Notes under the pieces: generated by a model
The model's database searches: none
The model's input: the letters and a program-made list of their open reading frames with translations, nothing else
Told to the model about the DNA's origin: nothing
From: Verrucomicrobiota bacterium
Lineage (GTDB): Bacteria; Verrucomicrobiota; Verrucomicrobiia; Opitutales; UBA953
Direction: 5' to 3'
Assembly (NCBI GenBank): GCA_014193315.1
Contig: BJHS01000004.1
Location: 15,153-79,152, forward strand
DNA length: 64,000 nucleotides
Shown here: one piece after another, positions 10,613 to 18,619 of the stretch
Layout of the letters: each line of letters opens with the position of its first letter
How positions within the stretch are numbered: position 1 is the stretch's first letter
Program-made: the position numbers and the translations under genes

Positions 10613-10888
10613 GGATTCGCCGGGCATCCGGTCTTCCTTAGTCCGCCCGGCCTCCGCCGGTCGGGCCAAGGGATCGTGTCAGCGTCGGGTGGGGTGAGCG
10701 CCCTCGCTCAATCGCGCTTATCCAAGGTTGGTCAGCCCTGCCAGCGCGAGGGAGCCGCGAGGGTGCACGTGAGCACGGTGACACGGGGGCACGTAGAGAT
10801 GGCAGGGGTATGGGGGTGGCAGCGACGAGGGCAGCACACGGTGCTACCCTACCAATAATACCCAGCCTTCGACGCTGCCCTCGACCCT
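10613..10888. other. Intergenic region between two convergent genes, with inverted repeats
   Basis: This 276-bp stretch separates the giant gene from the convergent methyltransferase gene and no credible ORF lies in it. It has a short imperfect hairpin just after the giant gene (GCCCG/CGGGC around 10642-10670), a G-rich tract at 10765-10789 that resembles one at 25641-25665, and a perfect 10-bp inverted repeat, CGAGGGCAGC at 10826-10835 against its complement at 10874-10883. The latter begins six bases beyond the methyltransferase stop codon. No T-run follows either hairpin, so terminator function is only possible. Confidence 0.5.
10730..10742 (-). repeat. Possible decayed end of the dispersed cruciform element (copy D)
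   Basis: Thirteen bases match the terminal arm of the full element with one mismatch (GGTCAGCCCTGCC against GGTCAGCCCTACC). The orientation relative to the gene that ends next to it (methyltransferase, minus strand) agrees with the other copies. The match is short and could be chance. Confidence 0.25.
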
Positions 10889-12100
10889 CTACCCAATTCT
10901 GCTCCAAAGCACCTTGAGGTAACGGCCTTCGGGGTGGTTGGAGACGTTGGGGTGGTCGCCGCCCGGTCCGGTGCGGTCGAAGATCTGGAGGCGCTTCTGG
11001 TAGCGGTGGGCGGCCTTGCTGACGAGGTCCTCGAAGGCCTCGGCGGACACCAGCCCGGAGCACGAGCAGGTCACGAACAGGCCGCCCGGGGCGACCAGCT
11101 GCATGGCGAGGACGTTGAGGTCGTTATACTTCTTGAGTCCCTCGGCCTCGAACTCCTCGTCGCGGCTATCGACGAACTTGGGCGGGTCGCACAGGACCAG
11201 GTCCCAGGTCTTGCCGTTCTTCTGCATCTGGCGGATCCAGGTGAAGGCGTCGGCGTGGACGAATTCGATGCGCGCGTTGTTCAGGTTCGCGTTGCGCTTG
11301 GCCATCTCGATCGCCTTCTCGTCGAGGTCGACCGCGGTCACCTCGGTGGCGCCCGCCCGTTTCGCCGCGATGGAGAAACCGCCCGTGTAGCAGCACAGAT
11401 CGAGCACCCGCAGGCCCTGGGCCAGGGCGCCGAAGCGACGGCGGTTGTCGCGTTGGTCGCAGAAGAAGCCGGTCTTGTGGCCTTCGGCGAAATCGACCTC
11501 TTGGACCATGCCGAACTCGCGGATCTTGACGAAGCGTACGGCCGACTTCGGGATGTCCGAGGGCATGATGCCCTCGACGCGGGCCACGTGGGCGTCGACC
11601 TGGACGATCTCGCGCTTGGTCCCGACCGCCTCGTGGAGGAGGGGGATCCAGCGCGGCAGTCTGCGCATCACCGCGTAGGATGAGACCTCGATGGAGAGCA
11701 CGTCGCCCAGGCGGTCGACGATCAAGCCCGACAGGAAATCGGCGTCGCCGTTGACCACGCGGTACGCGTCGGTGTCGGCGTCGAGTTTGAGCACGTCCTT
11801 GCGCAAGGCGGCGGCCCGACGGAGCGCCTGCTCGAACCAGGCATCATCCGGCTTGCCGGGGGTGTTCTTGAGGATGCGCAGCGCGATGGGGGCACCCGGG
11901 TTCCAGAACCCGTAGCCAATGAAGGACCCCTGCTTATCGTAGGCCGAGACGAGGTCGCCTTGGCGGGCGTCGGCGGAGACATCGCCCACCATCGAGCGGA
12001 ACACGTTCGGCTTGGACGTGAACGTCTTGAGCTGCACCCATGGCTTCTCGCGCGCGACGGGCGCGGGGATATTGGCAAGGCCACCCAAGGAGTCGGACAT
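10889..12100 (-). CDS. rlmI: Class I SAM-dependent rRNA methyltransferase, RlmI-like (23S rRNA m5C family)
   Basis: The 403-residue protein has the RlmI family layout: an N-terminal PUA-type RNA-binding domain (about 20-100), a middle domain, and a Rossmann methyltransferase domain. Visible motifs are GFFCDQRDNR (211-220), the SAM-binding VLDLCCYTGGFS (232-243) and the LCDPPKF motif (303-309), followed by a TCSCSG segment that fits the catalytic-cysteine region of m5C enzymes. Its length equals E. coli RlmI (about 396), which methylates C1962 of 23S rRNA; the exact target base here is inferred. It lies 58 bp after ppnP on the same strand. The start is the ATG that gives the conserved N-terminal length; no Shine-Dalgarno precedes it. 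Confidence 0.85.
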   Translation of the reverse strand: MSDSLGGLANIPAPVAREKPWVQLKTFTSKPNVFRSMVGDVSADARQGDLVSAYDKQGSFIGYGFWNPGAPIALRILKNTPGKPDDAWFEQALRRAAALRKDVLKLDADTDAYRVVNGDADFLSGLIVDRLGDVLSIEVSSYAVMRRLPRWIPLLHEAVGTKREIVQVDAHVARVEGIMPSDIPKSAVRFVKIREFGMVQEVDFAEGHKTGFFCDQRDNRRRFGALAQGLRVLDLCCYTGGFSIAAKRAGATEVTAVDLDEKAIEMAKRNANLNNARIEFVHADAFTWIRQMQKNGKTWDLVLCDPPKFVDSRDEEFEAEGLKKYNDLNVLAMQLVAPGGLFVTCSCSGLVSAEAFEDLVSKAAHRYQKRLQIFDRTGPGGDHPNVSNHPEGRYLKVLWSRIG

Positions 12101-12158
12101 GCCGAAAGGTTCAGGCTTGGACTGGACTTGGCAAGCCCCGCCCTTGGCGGGGTCGCGA

Positions 12159-12473
12159 TTAAGCGATGAAGCTGCAGATATACTGGCAAATCCCCGAGCC
12201 CACCGTGATCGTGAAGCCGGACTTCGGGGCCACGTAGAAGTGCGTCCCCGCGGCGTAGGTCTTCTCTTCCTTGGAGCCGTCCTGGATCACGACGCAGGAG
12301 CCATCGGTGATCTCCATGTTCTCGGCCTTATCGGTGCCGAAGTGGTAGGTGCCGGCGTAGATCAGCCCCACCGTCTTCTTCGCGCCATCGGCGGTGAGGA
12401 GGGTGTGGGAGACGACCTTGCCGTCGAAGTAGACATTGGCCTTGGCGATCGCGGTGACGTTTTTGAATTCCAT
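12159..12473 (-). CDS. ppnP: Pyrimidine/purine nucleoside phosphorylase (PpnP, YaiE/DUF1255 cupin)
   Basis: The 104-residue single-domain cupin matches the PpnP family over its full length. It has FDGKV near the N-terminus, a GxYxFxTxxxExMxI strand pattern in the middle, and a closing CQYICSF-type strand that corresponds to YLCRYL in E. coli YaiE. The family phosphorolyses several nucleosides to a free base and ribose-1-phosphate, so it would serve nucleoside salvage in the cytoplasm. It sits alone between the methyltransferase and dehydrogenase genes, all on the minus strand. No signal peptide and no Shine-Dalgarno are visible. Confidence 0.88.
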   Translation of the reverse strand: MEFKNVTAIAKANVYFDGKVVSHTLLTADGAKKTVGLIYAGTYHFGTDKAENMEITDGSCVVIQDGSKEEKTYAAGTHFYVAPKSGFTITVGSGICQYICSFIA

Positions 12474-12701
12474 GAGACGGATTTGCTAAGGGGATGGGGA
12501 CGGAGGGTAAAGGGGAAAGGGGGGGGAGGGTAGAGGGAGTAGGTGGTAGGGAGTAGGTATCAGGGATTGGGTAGCAGGAGAGACGGGACGGGGCAAGCAG
12601 GCCTCGCTATGCTGCCGCCCAGATTTTGCCCCATGATGTCAAATCGCGACACCCACTCCCCGCTCCCCAACACCCAGCACCTAACCCCTAATCCCTATTA
12701 C
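12474..12701. other. Intergenic G-rich/C-rich quasi-palindromic region
   Basis: This 228-bp gap holds a purine-rich tract (12500-12590) and a pyrimidine-rich tract (12650-12705). AGTAGGTATCAGGGATT at 12553-12569 is almost the complement of the stretch at about 12687-12703, which runs into the stop codon of the next gene. Nested inside is a perfect 7-bp pair, GGGGCAA at 12590-12596 and TTGCCCC at 12626-12632. The region could fold into a long imperfect hairpin. It must also contain the ppnP promoter, which I could not locate. Confidence 0.5.
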
Positions 12702-14213
12702 CTACTTCGTCTTCACCACCTGATAATAAGCGATCGGTCCAAGTAACTCGCGGCCGTCGAGAGTCTTGGCACCGGTGAGTTTGATCTCGTGCACGAAGCC
12801 GGCGCGGACTTCCTTGAGGGGGAGCGTGAGGACTTTACCGTCGGCGCTCAGCGACCAGGCGGATTCGAGGGCGAGCTCGTCGACCTTCGGCGAGCCGTAG
12901 GTGGAATGGTACTTGTAGCGGAAACTGCGCAGCGCCGGGACGAGCGAGGCCTTGGCGAGGGGGGCGGTGAAACGCACCTCGAAGCCGGCGGTGGTCAGGT
13001 GCACGGTCTCGATCAGCGGCGGCAGGGTCTTCGGGGCCTCGATGCGGACGATGCCGTTGTTGCCGGCCCAGGAGAGGTGCGTCTTGCCGACGTGCAAGGC
13101 GCCGTCCGGGGCGAAGGCCAGCCGGTGGTTGCCGTTGCGCAGGGTTTTGGTGTCGAGGAACGGGATCATCGCGCCCTGATGGCCGCCGCCGATATCCTCG
13201 CCGACGAAGCGGACGAGCCGCGCGGCGTTCATCTCTCCGAACACCACCTGGCCGGCGAGCGCGCCCCACGACTTCGGGAACACCGCCGGTTGGGTCGGCG
13301 AATTGGAGAGCTCGCCTTGGATGAAGATACCGCCGGGTTGGGTGCGCAGCTTCTCCAGCTCTGGGACCGGCAGCGCGAGCGGGTCGCCTTTGTCCCAGCC
13401 CGGAGACCAGACCAGCGAGGCGGGGTGGCCGTTGAAGGAACCCTTGGTCACCACCTGCAGCGGGCTGCTCCCGCGCCAGTCCCCCTGGTTGTCGTTCACC
13501 AGCAGGCGACCTTGCCCGTCGAACCCGATGCCGTCCGGCGACCGGAAACCCGTCGCGAAAAGCTCAGCCGGCCCCCGGCCCCCGTCGGCGATCCGTACGA
13601 TGCAGCCCCGGTAGGGCACGCGGCCATACATGCGGCCGGCACCGCCGGTCTTGCCGCTCGCCAGCTGTTCGCGGGTGGCTTTGCCGATCTCCGACCAGGC
13701 GCCGCGAATCTCCTTGAAGATGCCCGCGCCGGAGGACGCCAGGTTGAGCGAGACGTAGAGAGCGCCATCGGGGCCGCGGGCCGGACCGAAGGCGAACTCA
13801 TGGTAATTGCCGGTCATCCCGAAGCCGTCCCAGAGCGTGCGGTAGCGGTCGGCCTTGCCGTCGCCGTCGGTGTCCTCGAGGCGGGTCAGTTCCGGGCGCT
13901 GCATCACGAGCAGGGCGCCTTGGCCGTCGGGCAGGAGCCCCAGCGGCTCGTGCAAGCCCTCGGCAAATTGCTTCCAGGCGCCGTCGGGCTGGCGGATGAA
14001 GACTTCGCCGCGGTGCAGAGCCACGGCCAGGCGGCCATCCTCGAGGAAGGCCAAGCCGCCCACCTGGTCATCCAGGCCGGCAGGCAGGTCGACTTTGGAG
14101 AGCGCGAAAGCCTCGGCCCAGCCATCCTTGGCCGGCTCGGTCGCCGACTTCTTGGCTGGGGCGGGATTCGGCGCGGCCACGGCCGCCGTGAGGAAGAGGA
14201 GAGAAGTGATCAC
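12702..14213 (-). CDS. Exported sorbosone/glucose dehydrogenase-like beta-propeller protein
   Basis: The 503-residue protein begins with a short signal peptide (about 1-14) and an Ala/Pro/Lys linker. It continues as a six-bladed propeller of the soluble aldose/sorbosone dehydrogenase family: LDDQVGGLAFLEDGRLAVA near 45, a calcium-like DTDGDGKAD loop, EFAFGP, and GFRSPDGIGFDGQGRL near 225. Family members oxidise sugars with PQQ; the cofactor is not proven here. The last ~100 residues look like a beta-sandwich typical of PVC propeller proteins. The gene overlaps the upstream cytochrome c gene by 4 bp (ATGA), so the two are translationally coupled and the cytochrome is the likely electron acceptor. 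The substrate is unknown. Confidence 0.75.
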   Translation of the reverse strand: MITSLLFLTAAVAAPNPAPAKKSATEPAKDGWAEAFALSKVDLPAGLDDQVGGLAFLEDGRLAVALHRGEVFIRQPDGAWKQFAEGLHEPLGLLPDGQGALLVMQRPELTRLEDTDGDGKADRYRTLWDGFGMTGNYHEFAFGPARGPDGALYVSLNLASSGAGIFKEIRGAWSEIGKATREQLASGKTGGAGRMYGRVPYRGCIVRIADGGRGPAELFATGFRSPDGIGFDGQGRLLVNDNQGDWRGSSPLQVVTKGSFNGHPASLVWSPGWDKGDPLALPVPELEKLRTQPGGIFIQGELSNSPTQPAVFPKSWGALAGQVVFGEMNAARLVRFVGEDIGGGHQGAMIPFLDTKTLRNGNHRLAFAPDGALHVGKTHLSWAGNNGIVRIEAPKTLPPLIETVHLTTAGFEVRFTAPLAKASLVPALRSFRYKYHSTYGSPKVDELALESAWSLSADGKVLTLPLKEVRAGFVHEIKLTGAKTLDGRELLGPIAYYQVVKTK

Positions 14214-15064
14214 GGCAGGCGGACGGAGAGGGTGAAGGACTTGGCTTCGGCCGGAGTGAGCGTCAGCTGGCGGGTCGCGGCCTTCACGACCGAGCCGGTG
14301 GCGCAGGTTGTGGCCTCATCGAGCGGTAACACGACCGGTTTGGGCGTCGTCACCTCGAAGCGCCGCGCCAGGCCCGCGCCGTCGGCGACAATCGTCTCGC
14401 GGAACTGCGCCCCGTCGCGCTCATACTCGAAGGTCGGCAGGCCGGTGGCGTCGACCGTGTAGCCGCGGAACTTCACGCGTTTCTGCAGGGATTCGTCGGC
14501 CGGTAGGGACCAGAGCGTCTTGCCGAGCAGGGCCGCGGTGGCCTTGCCGTTGCTCTTGTAGTAGGCCCAGCAGTCGAGGAAATCGCCGCGCCAGACCGTG
14601 CGCAGGCGGCAGTCGCCGGCGTCGAAGCAGACGTTGAGGTCACCGGGCAGGGCGACCGCGATGGCCGCGGGGCCAACATTAGGTAGGAACATGCGCTGAA
14701 TCTCGGGCCGGCGGGCGGGGCGAGCCAGCGGATCCTTGGTGATCGCCGGCTTCTCCTTGAGACCGACGGAAGCCGTCAGCATGTGCTCGCGGATCGCGAG
14801 GAGCTTCTCTTCGCCGAGGTGCGCCATCGACGGCATCTCGATGACGTTATTGCGCTTCTTCTGCGGCTTGATCGACCACTCGACGAACTCCTTCGGCCTC
14901 TTCGCGTAGAGCTTGGAGATCTCTATCAACGACGGGCCGACGACCATCTGGTCCGGCAGGTGGCACGCGGCGCAGTTCTGCTCGTAGAGCAGTTTGCCAT
15001 CCTCGGCCGCCGCGGCGAAGGCGGCGCTGAGCGCGAGGAGAGGGGTGATGAACCAGCGGGGCAT
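14210..15064 (-). CDS. Exported monohaem cytochrome c protein
   Basis: The 284-residue protein has a signal peptide (about 1-20) and a single CAACH haem-binding motif at residues 31-35, near the mature N-terminus. A Met in EMPSMAHL is a possible sixth haem ligand. The second half (about 115-284) is a separate domain with DLNVCFDAGDCRLRTVWRG, which I know only from PVC-bacterial dehydrogenase neighbourhoods and cannot name. It overlaps the following propeller gene by 4 bp and probably receives its electrons in the periplasm. The start matches the signal peptide. The upstream 380-bp gap contains a dispersed cruciform element. Confidence 0.8.
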   Translation of the reverse strand: MPRWFITPLLALSAAFAAAAEDGKLLYEQNCAACHLPDQMVVGPSLIEISKLYAKRPKEFVEWSIKPQKKRNNVIEMPSMAHLGEEKLLAIREHMLTASVGLKEKPAITKDPLARPARRPEIQRMFLPNVGPAAIAVALPGDLNVCFDAGDCRLRTVWRGDFLDCWAYYKSNGKATAALLGKTLWSLPADESLQKRVKFRGYTVDATGLPTFEYERDGAQFRETIVADGAGLARRFEVTTPKPVVLPLDEATTCATGSVVKAATRQLTLTPAEAKSFTLSVRLP

Positions 15065-15444
15065 GGGGTGGGGGCGACAGGGTTAAGGGATTAGGGAATA
15101 GGGTATAGGAAGGGGGAGGCAAACCAGGAAGGGGATAGCGGTTGGGGGATAGTGGTCTTGTCAGGTAGGGACCAGCGTCCCTGCTGGTCCGCGGCCGAAA
15201 CGCGGGGTCTGGCTTCGCCTCGCGACAAGCCCGGCAACGGGGTCAGGCACCATCCCGCCAAGCGGGCTGAAGCCAGACCCCATGCCGGCGGCCGACCGGG
15301 GACGGTCAGCCCTACCTGCGAGGCAGCAGGGACAGGGTCAGGGGCAGCTTGAGACACATTGCTTGTCTGCATCTACTGACCCTGCCCTTGTCCCTGAAAT
15401 TTCCTAACCGAGCCCAAGCCCTGGCCCGAGCCCCAGCTCTTAAC
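15065..15444. other. 380-bp intergenic region with cruciform element and a second hairpin
   Basis: This gap lies between the nuoF stop and the start of the cytochrome gene, both minus strand. In nuoF sense order it holds an imperfect hairpin (arms about 15328-15346 and 15376-15395, GGGTCAG against CTGACCC and AGGGACA against TGTCCCT), the full cruciform element (15162-15318), and a G-rich tract (15082-15160) with GGGATTAGGG-like repeats. The ORFs in the track here are produced by these repeats. Confidence 0.6.
15162..15318 (-). repeat. Dispersed cruciform intergenic element, full copy A
   Basis: The 157-bp element has terminal 9-bp inverted repeats (CAGGTAGGG and CCCTACCTG) and an inner perfect 13-bp inverted pair (GGGGTCTGGCTTC and its complement). 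Two local hairpins sit in the arms, ACCAGC-GTCCCT-GCTGGT and GACCG-GGGA-CGGTC, and there is a central CCCGC/GCGGG hairpin. Copy B near 25.8 kb is alike in the arms and differs mainly in the centre. Read in nuoF sense it lies 127 bp past the nuoF stop. It could be a MITE/REP-like element or a structured 3'-UTR RNA. Confidence 0.85.
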
Positions 15445-16794
15445 TTAAATCAACTTCAACGGGGGCACCGCTTCGCCCTGCTGGCGCTTGCGGATGGACT
15501 CGAGGTACTCGTCCTTGAACTTAGGGACGGCGGACTGGACGGGCCACGCGACGGCTTCGCCGTGGGCGCAGATCGTGCGGCCGGCCACCTGGTTCGCGAT
15601 GTCGAGGAGGAGGGGGACGTCGGTCTCGAGGCCGCCGCCGGTCGTGATGCGTTTCGTGACGCGGGAGAGCCAGAGGGAGCCTTCGCGACAGGGCGTGCAC
15701 TGGCCGCAGGTCTCGTGGGCGTAGAAGGCGTTGAGGTTGGAGAGCGCCTGGATCATCTCGACGGAGTCATCGAGGACGATGGTGCCGCCGGTGCCGAGGC
15801 CCGTGCCGCAAGCGGCGATGCTATTAGAGTCGAGGGGGATGTCCTCCACCGCCCAGTCGAACTCGGTGCCGTTGGCGAGCTTGCCCTTGAAGCGTTCGCC
15901 GATCTTGAGGATCTTGGTGGAGGAGCCGCCCGGGATGATCGCCTTGATCTTGCGTCCGTCGAGCGGGCCGCCGCAAAGGTCGTGGAGCAGTTCGCCGAAA
16001 GTGGCCTTGCCGGCTTCAATCTCGTAGAGGCCAGGGCGCTTCACCAAGCCGCTGACGCACCAGATATGCGTGCCGCTGTCGCCGGGGATACCAATCTTGG
16101 CGAACTCCGCGCCGCCAAAGGCAATCACGTGCTTCACCTGCGCCATCGTCTCCGCGTTGTTGACGATGGTCGGGCAGTTGTAGAGGCCGAGGACGGCGGG
16201 GAAATACGGGGGTTTGATGCGCGGGTAGCCGCGCTTGCCTTCGAGGGATTCGATCAAGCCGGTCTCTTCGCCGCAGACGTAGCAACCTCCGCCGCGGTGG
16301 ATGATGACTTCGCAGGAGTAGCCCGAGCCGAGGATGTTCTGGCCGAGGAAACCCTTGGCCTTCGCTTCAGCGATCGCCCGCTCGAGGATTTTGGCGCCGT
16401 GGACGAACTCGCCCCGGATATAGATGAAGGCCTGCTTGGCTTGGATGGCCCACGCGGTGATCGCGATGCCTTCTAGCATCTGGTGCGGATCCTGGTAGAT
16501 GATCTGGCGGTCTTTGTAGGTGCCGGGCTCGGATTCGTCGGCGTTGACGACGAGGTAGATGGGCTTGCCCGACTTACGGTCCAGGAACTTCCACTTCATC
16601 CCGGTCGGGAAGCCGGCGCCGCCGCGGCCGCGCAGGCCGGAGACTTCGACTTCCTTGCACACGTCCTCGGGCTTGAGGGCGACGGCTTTCTTGAGGGCTT
16701 CGTAACCGCCGTGGCGCAGGTAGCAGTCGATGTCGACCGTGTACCCCGGCTGGCGGAGGTTGGCGTAGATGAGAGGGCGTTCGACGGCGGGCAT
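15445..16794 (-). CDS. nuoF: NADH-quinone oxidoreductase subunit F (NADH- and FMN-binding)
   Basis: The 449-residue NuoF is the electron-entry subunit of complex I; it oxidises NADH with FMN and passes electrons to a 4Fe-4S cluster. It shows the glycine-rich SGLRGRGGAGFPTG (about 52-65), the NADH/FMN region with NADESEPG, and the cluster motif CGQCTPCREG near residue 355 with a later Cys in TICAHGEA. The tracked ORF starts 64 codons further up with an Arg-rich stretch lying over nuoE, so I chose MPAVERP at 16794, 20 bp after the nuoE stop. It is the last gene of a nuoBCDEF run; nuoG and the membrane subunits do not follow. Confidence 0.95.
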   Translation of the reverse strand: MPAVERPLIYANLRQPGYTVDIDCYLRHGGYEALKKAVALKPEDVCKEVEVSGLRGRGGAGFPTGMKWKFLDRKSGKPIYLVVNADESEPGTYKDRQIIYQDPHQMLEGIAITAWAIQAKQAFIYIRGEFVHGAKILERAIAEAKAKGFLGQNILGSGYSCEVIIHRGGGCYVCGEETGLIESLEGKRGYPRIKPPYFPAVLGLYNCPTIVNNAETMAQVKHVIAFGGAEFAKIGIPGDSGTHIWCVSGLVKRPGLYEIEAGKATFGELLHDLCGGPLDGRKIKAIIPGGSSTKILKIGERFKGKLANGTEFDWAVEDIPLDSNSIAACGTGLGTGGTIVLDDSVEMIQALSNLNAFYAHETCGQCTPCREGSLWLSRVTKRITTGGGLETDVPLLLDIANQVAGRTICAHGEAVAWPVQSAVPKFKDEYLESIRKRQQGEAVPPLKLI

Positions 16795-16814
16795 GTCGCT
16801 TAAGGATCGGGAGA

Positions 16815-17381
16815 TTAGCCGTTCCACTCGGGCGTGCCGGGGACGGGAGGGTTCTGGCCGTAGGACGGATCCTTGAGCGTGGCCTTGAGCTGGGCGGCGA
16901 ACTGGCCGGCGTCTTCGGGCTTCACGTTCTCGTGCATCGCGGCGTCGACGTGGACGACCGGGCCGCAGCCGCAGTCGGCGATGCATTCGACGAACTCCAG
17001 GGTGAAGTCGCCGTCGGGTGAGGTCTCGCCTCGCTTGCAGTTGAGGGACTGCTCGAGGTTCTCCATCAGCGCGTAGGAACCGCGCAGGGCGCAGGAGAGG
17101 GTGCGGCAGACGCGCACGTGGCGGCGGCCGATCGGCGACTGGCGATACATCGGGTAGAAGGTGACCACTTCGAGCACCTGCATCGGCGTCACGCCGACCT
17201 GTTCGGCGACCCAGGTCATGTCTTCTTGCGTGATGTAACCGCGGTCTTCCTGCACGAGGTGCAGGAGGGGCATCGTCGCGCTACGCTTCTGCGGATACTG
17301 CGCGATGATGGCGGGGGCCTGGGCGAGCGTCTCAGGCTTGAGCACGCGGGCGGGGGCGGAGGAAGCAGGGGATTCGTGCAT
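16815..17381 (-). CDS. nuoE: NADH-quinone oxidoreductase subunit E (2Fe-2S, thioredoxin-like)
   Basis: This is the 24-kDa subunit of complex I, which carries cluster N1a next to NuoF. The thioredoxin-like domain holds the expected pairs CRTLSC (C-x4-C) and CIADC (C-x3-C). The helical N-terminal part with LHLVQEDRGYITQEDM is typical. With the start at MHESP (17381) the protein has 188 residues and the gene begins 5 bp after the nuoD stop. The tracked start six codons upstream would overlap nuoD and is possible. No Shine-Dalgarno supports either. Confidence 0.93.
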   Translation of the reverse strand: MHESPASSAPARVLKPETLAQAPAIIAQYPQKRSATMPLLHLVQEDRGYITQEDMTWVAEQVGVTPMQVLEVVTFYPMYRQSPIGRRHVRVCRTLSCALRGSYALMENLEQSLNCKRGETSPDGDFTLEFVECIADCGCGPVVHVDAAMHENVKPEDAGQFAAQLKATLKDPSYGQNPPVPGTPEWNG

Positions 17382-17386
17382 GGTGT

Positions 17387-18613
17387 TTAGCGGTCGCATT
17401 CGCCCATGACGAAGTCGAGCGAACCGAGGATGGAAGCGACGTCGGTGAGGAAATTGCCGGGGACGATGGCGGGCAGGATGGAGAGCGAGACGAAGCTCGG
17501 GCCGCGGATGCGGAGGCGGTAGGGGACGCCGCCGCCGTGGGAGACGACGTAGAAGCCCAGGGCGCCCTTCGGGTTCTCCGCTTCGAAGTAGACCTCGCCG
17601 GCCGGGATCTGCGGGCCTTCGGTCACCAGCATGAAGTTCTGGATGAGCTCCTCCATCTTCGTCATCACCTTCGCCTTAGGCGGGAGGAAGATCTTCTTCG
17701 CGTCCTCGGCATACCAAGCGCCGCCGGGCATAGTCTTCACGACTTGGCGGACGATCCGGACCGACTGGCGCATCTCTTCCATCCGGACGAGGTAGCGGTC
17801 GAAGCAGTCGCCCTTGGCGCCGACGGGCACGTCGAAGTCATACTGCTCGTAGCCGGAGTAGGGTTTGTCCTTGCGGAGGTCGAACGGCACGCCGGACGCG
17901 CGGAGGTTCGGACCGGTGAGGCCGTAGGCGAGCGCCATCTCCTTGGAGATCGTGGCGATGCCTTCGGTGCGCTCGAGGAAGATGCCGTTGCGGGTGAGGA
18001 GCTTGTCGACCTCGTCGATCGTGCGTTCGACGCCGTCGCAGAAGGCCGAGACCTTGGCGAGCCAGCCGTCGGGGAGGTCGCGCGTCATGCCGCCGATGCG
18101 GGTGTAGCTGGTCGTGAAGCGGGCGCCGGTGAGCTCCTCGAAGAGCGAGTAGAGCTTCTCGCGCTCGTTGAAGGTGTACATGAACACCGTCCAGGCGCCG
18201 GTATCCATCGCGTAGACGCCGATGCCGAGGAGGTGGGACGAGAGGCGGGCCATCTCGCAGGTGAGCACGCGGATCGCCTCGCAGCGGGCGGGCAGCTTGA
18301 GGCCGGCGAGCTTCTCGACGGCAATCGCGTAGGCGACGTTGTTCGCGATGGGCGCGAGGTAGTCTAGGCGGTCCGTGTACGGGACGAACTGGTTGTACGT
18401 CATGTTCTCGGCGATCTTCTCGTCGCCGCGGTGCAGGTAGCCGATGACCGGGTCGCACTTCACGACCTTGTCGCCGTCGAGCTCGAGGCTCAGGCGGAGC
18501 ACGCCGTGCGTGGCCGGGTGGGAGGGGCCCATGTTGAGGGTCATGTTCTCCCCGCGCAGTTCTTCCGAACGGGCGGCGACGTCGCCGATGGAGATTTCCT
18601 TGGTGATCTTCAC
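17387..18613 (-). CDS. nuoD: NADH-quinone oxidoreductase subunit D (49-kDa)
   Basis: The 408-residue NuoD forms the quinone site of complex I with NuoB. The family signature NMGPSHPATHGVLRL lies near residues 27-41, followed by IGYLHRGDEKIAE and the NQFVPYTDRLDY segment that lines the quinone chamber. The C-terminus ends with SLDFVMGECDR as in other NuoD proteins. The tracked start is a GTG six bases after nuoC; an internal ATG at residue 24 (MTLNMGP) is an alternative. nuoC and nuoD are separate genes here, not fused as in E. coli. Confidence 0.95.
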   Translation of the reverse strand: MKITKEISIGDVAARSEELRGENMTLNMGPSHPATHGVLRLSLELDGDKVVKCDPVIGYLHRGDEKIAENMTYNQFVPYTDRLDYLAPIANNVAYAIAVEKLAGLKLPARCEAIRVLTCEMARLSSHLLGIGVYAMDTGAWTVFMYTFNEREKLYSLFEELTGARFTTSYTRIGGMTRDLPDGWLAKVSAFCDGVERTIDEVDKLLTRNGIFLERTEGIATISKEMALAYGLTGPNLRASGVPFDLRKDKPYSGYEQYDFDVPVGAKGDCFDRYLVRMEEMRQSVRIVRQVVKTMPGGAWYAEDAKKIFLPPKAKVMTKMEELIQNFMLVTEGPQIPAGEVYFEAENPKGALGFYVVSHGGGVPYRLRIRGPSFVSLSILPAIVPGNFLTDVASILGSLDFVMGECDR

Positions 18614-18619
18614 CTTGAA

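Noticed and set aside
15162-15318. tRNA gene or known riboswitch in the cruciform element
   Set aside because: The cloverleaf-like fold has no tRNA consensus (no T-loop GTTCRA, no CCA-type acceptor), and I recognise no riboswitch core.
15091-15372. ORFs 15152-15352 (+) and 15091-15372 (-)
   Set aside because: They are created by the cruciform element and its flanks; the corresponding ORFs around copy B are not conserved in frame or sequence.
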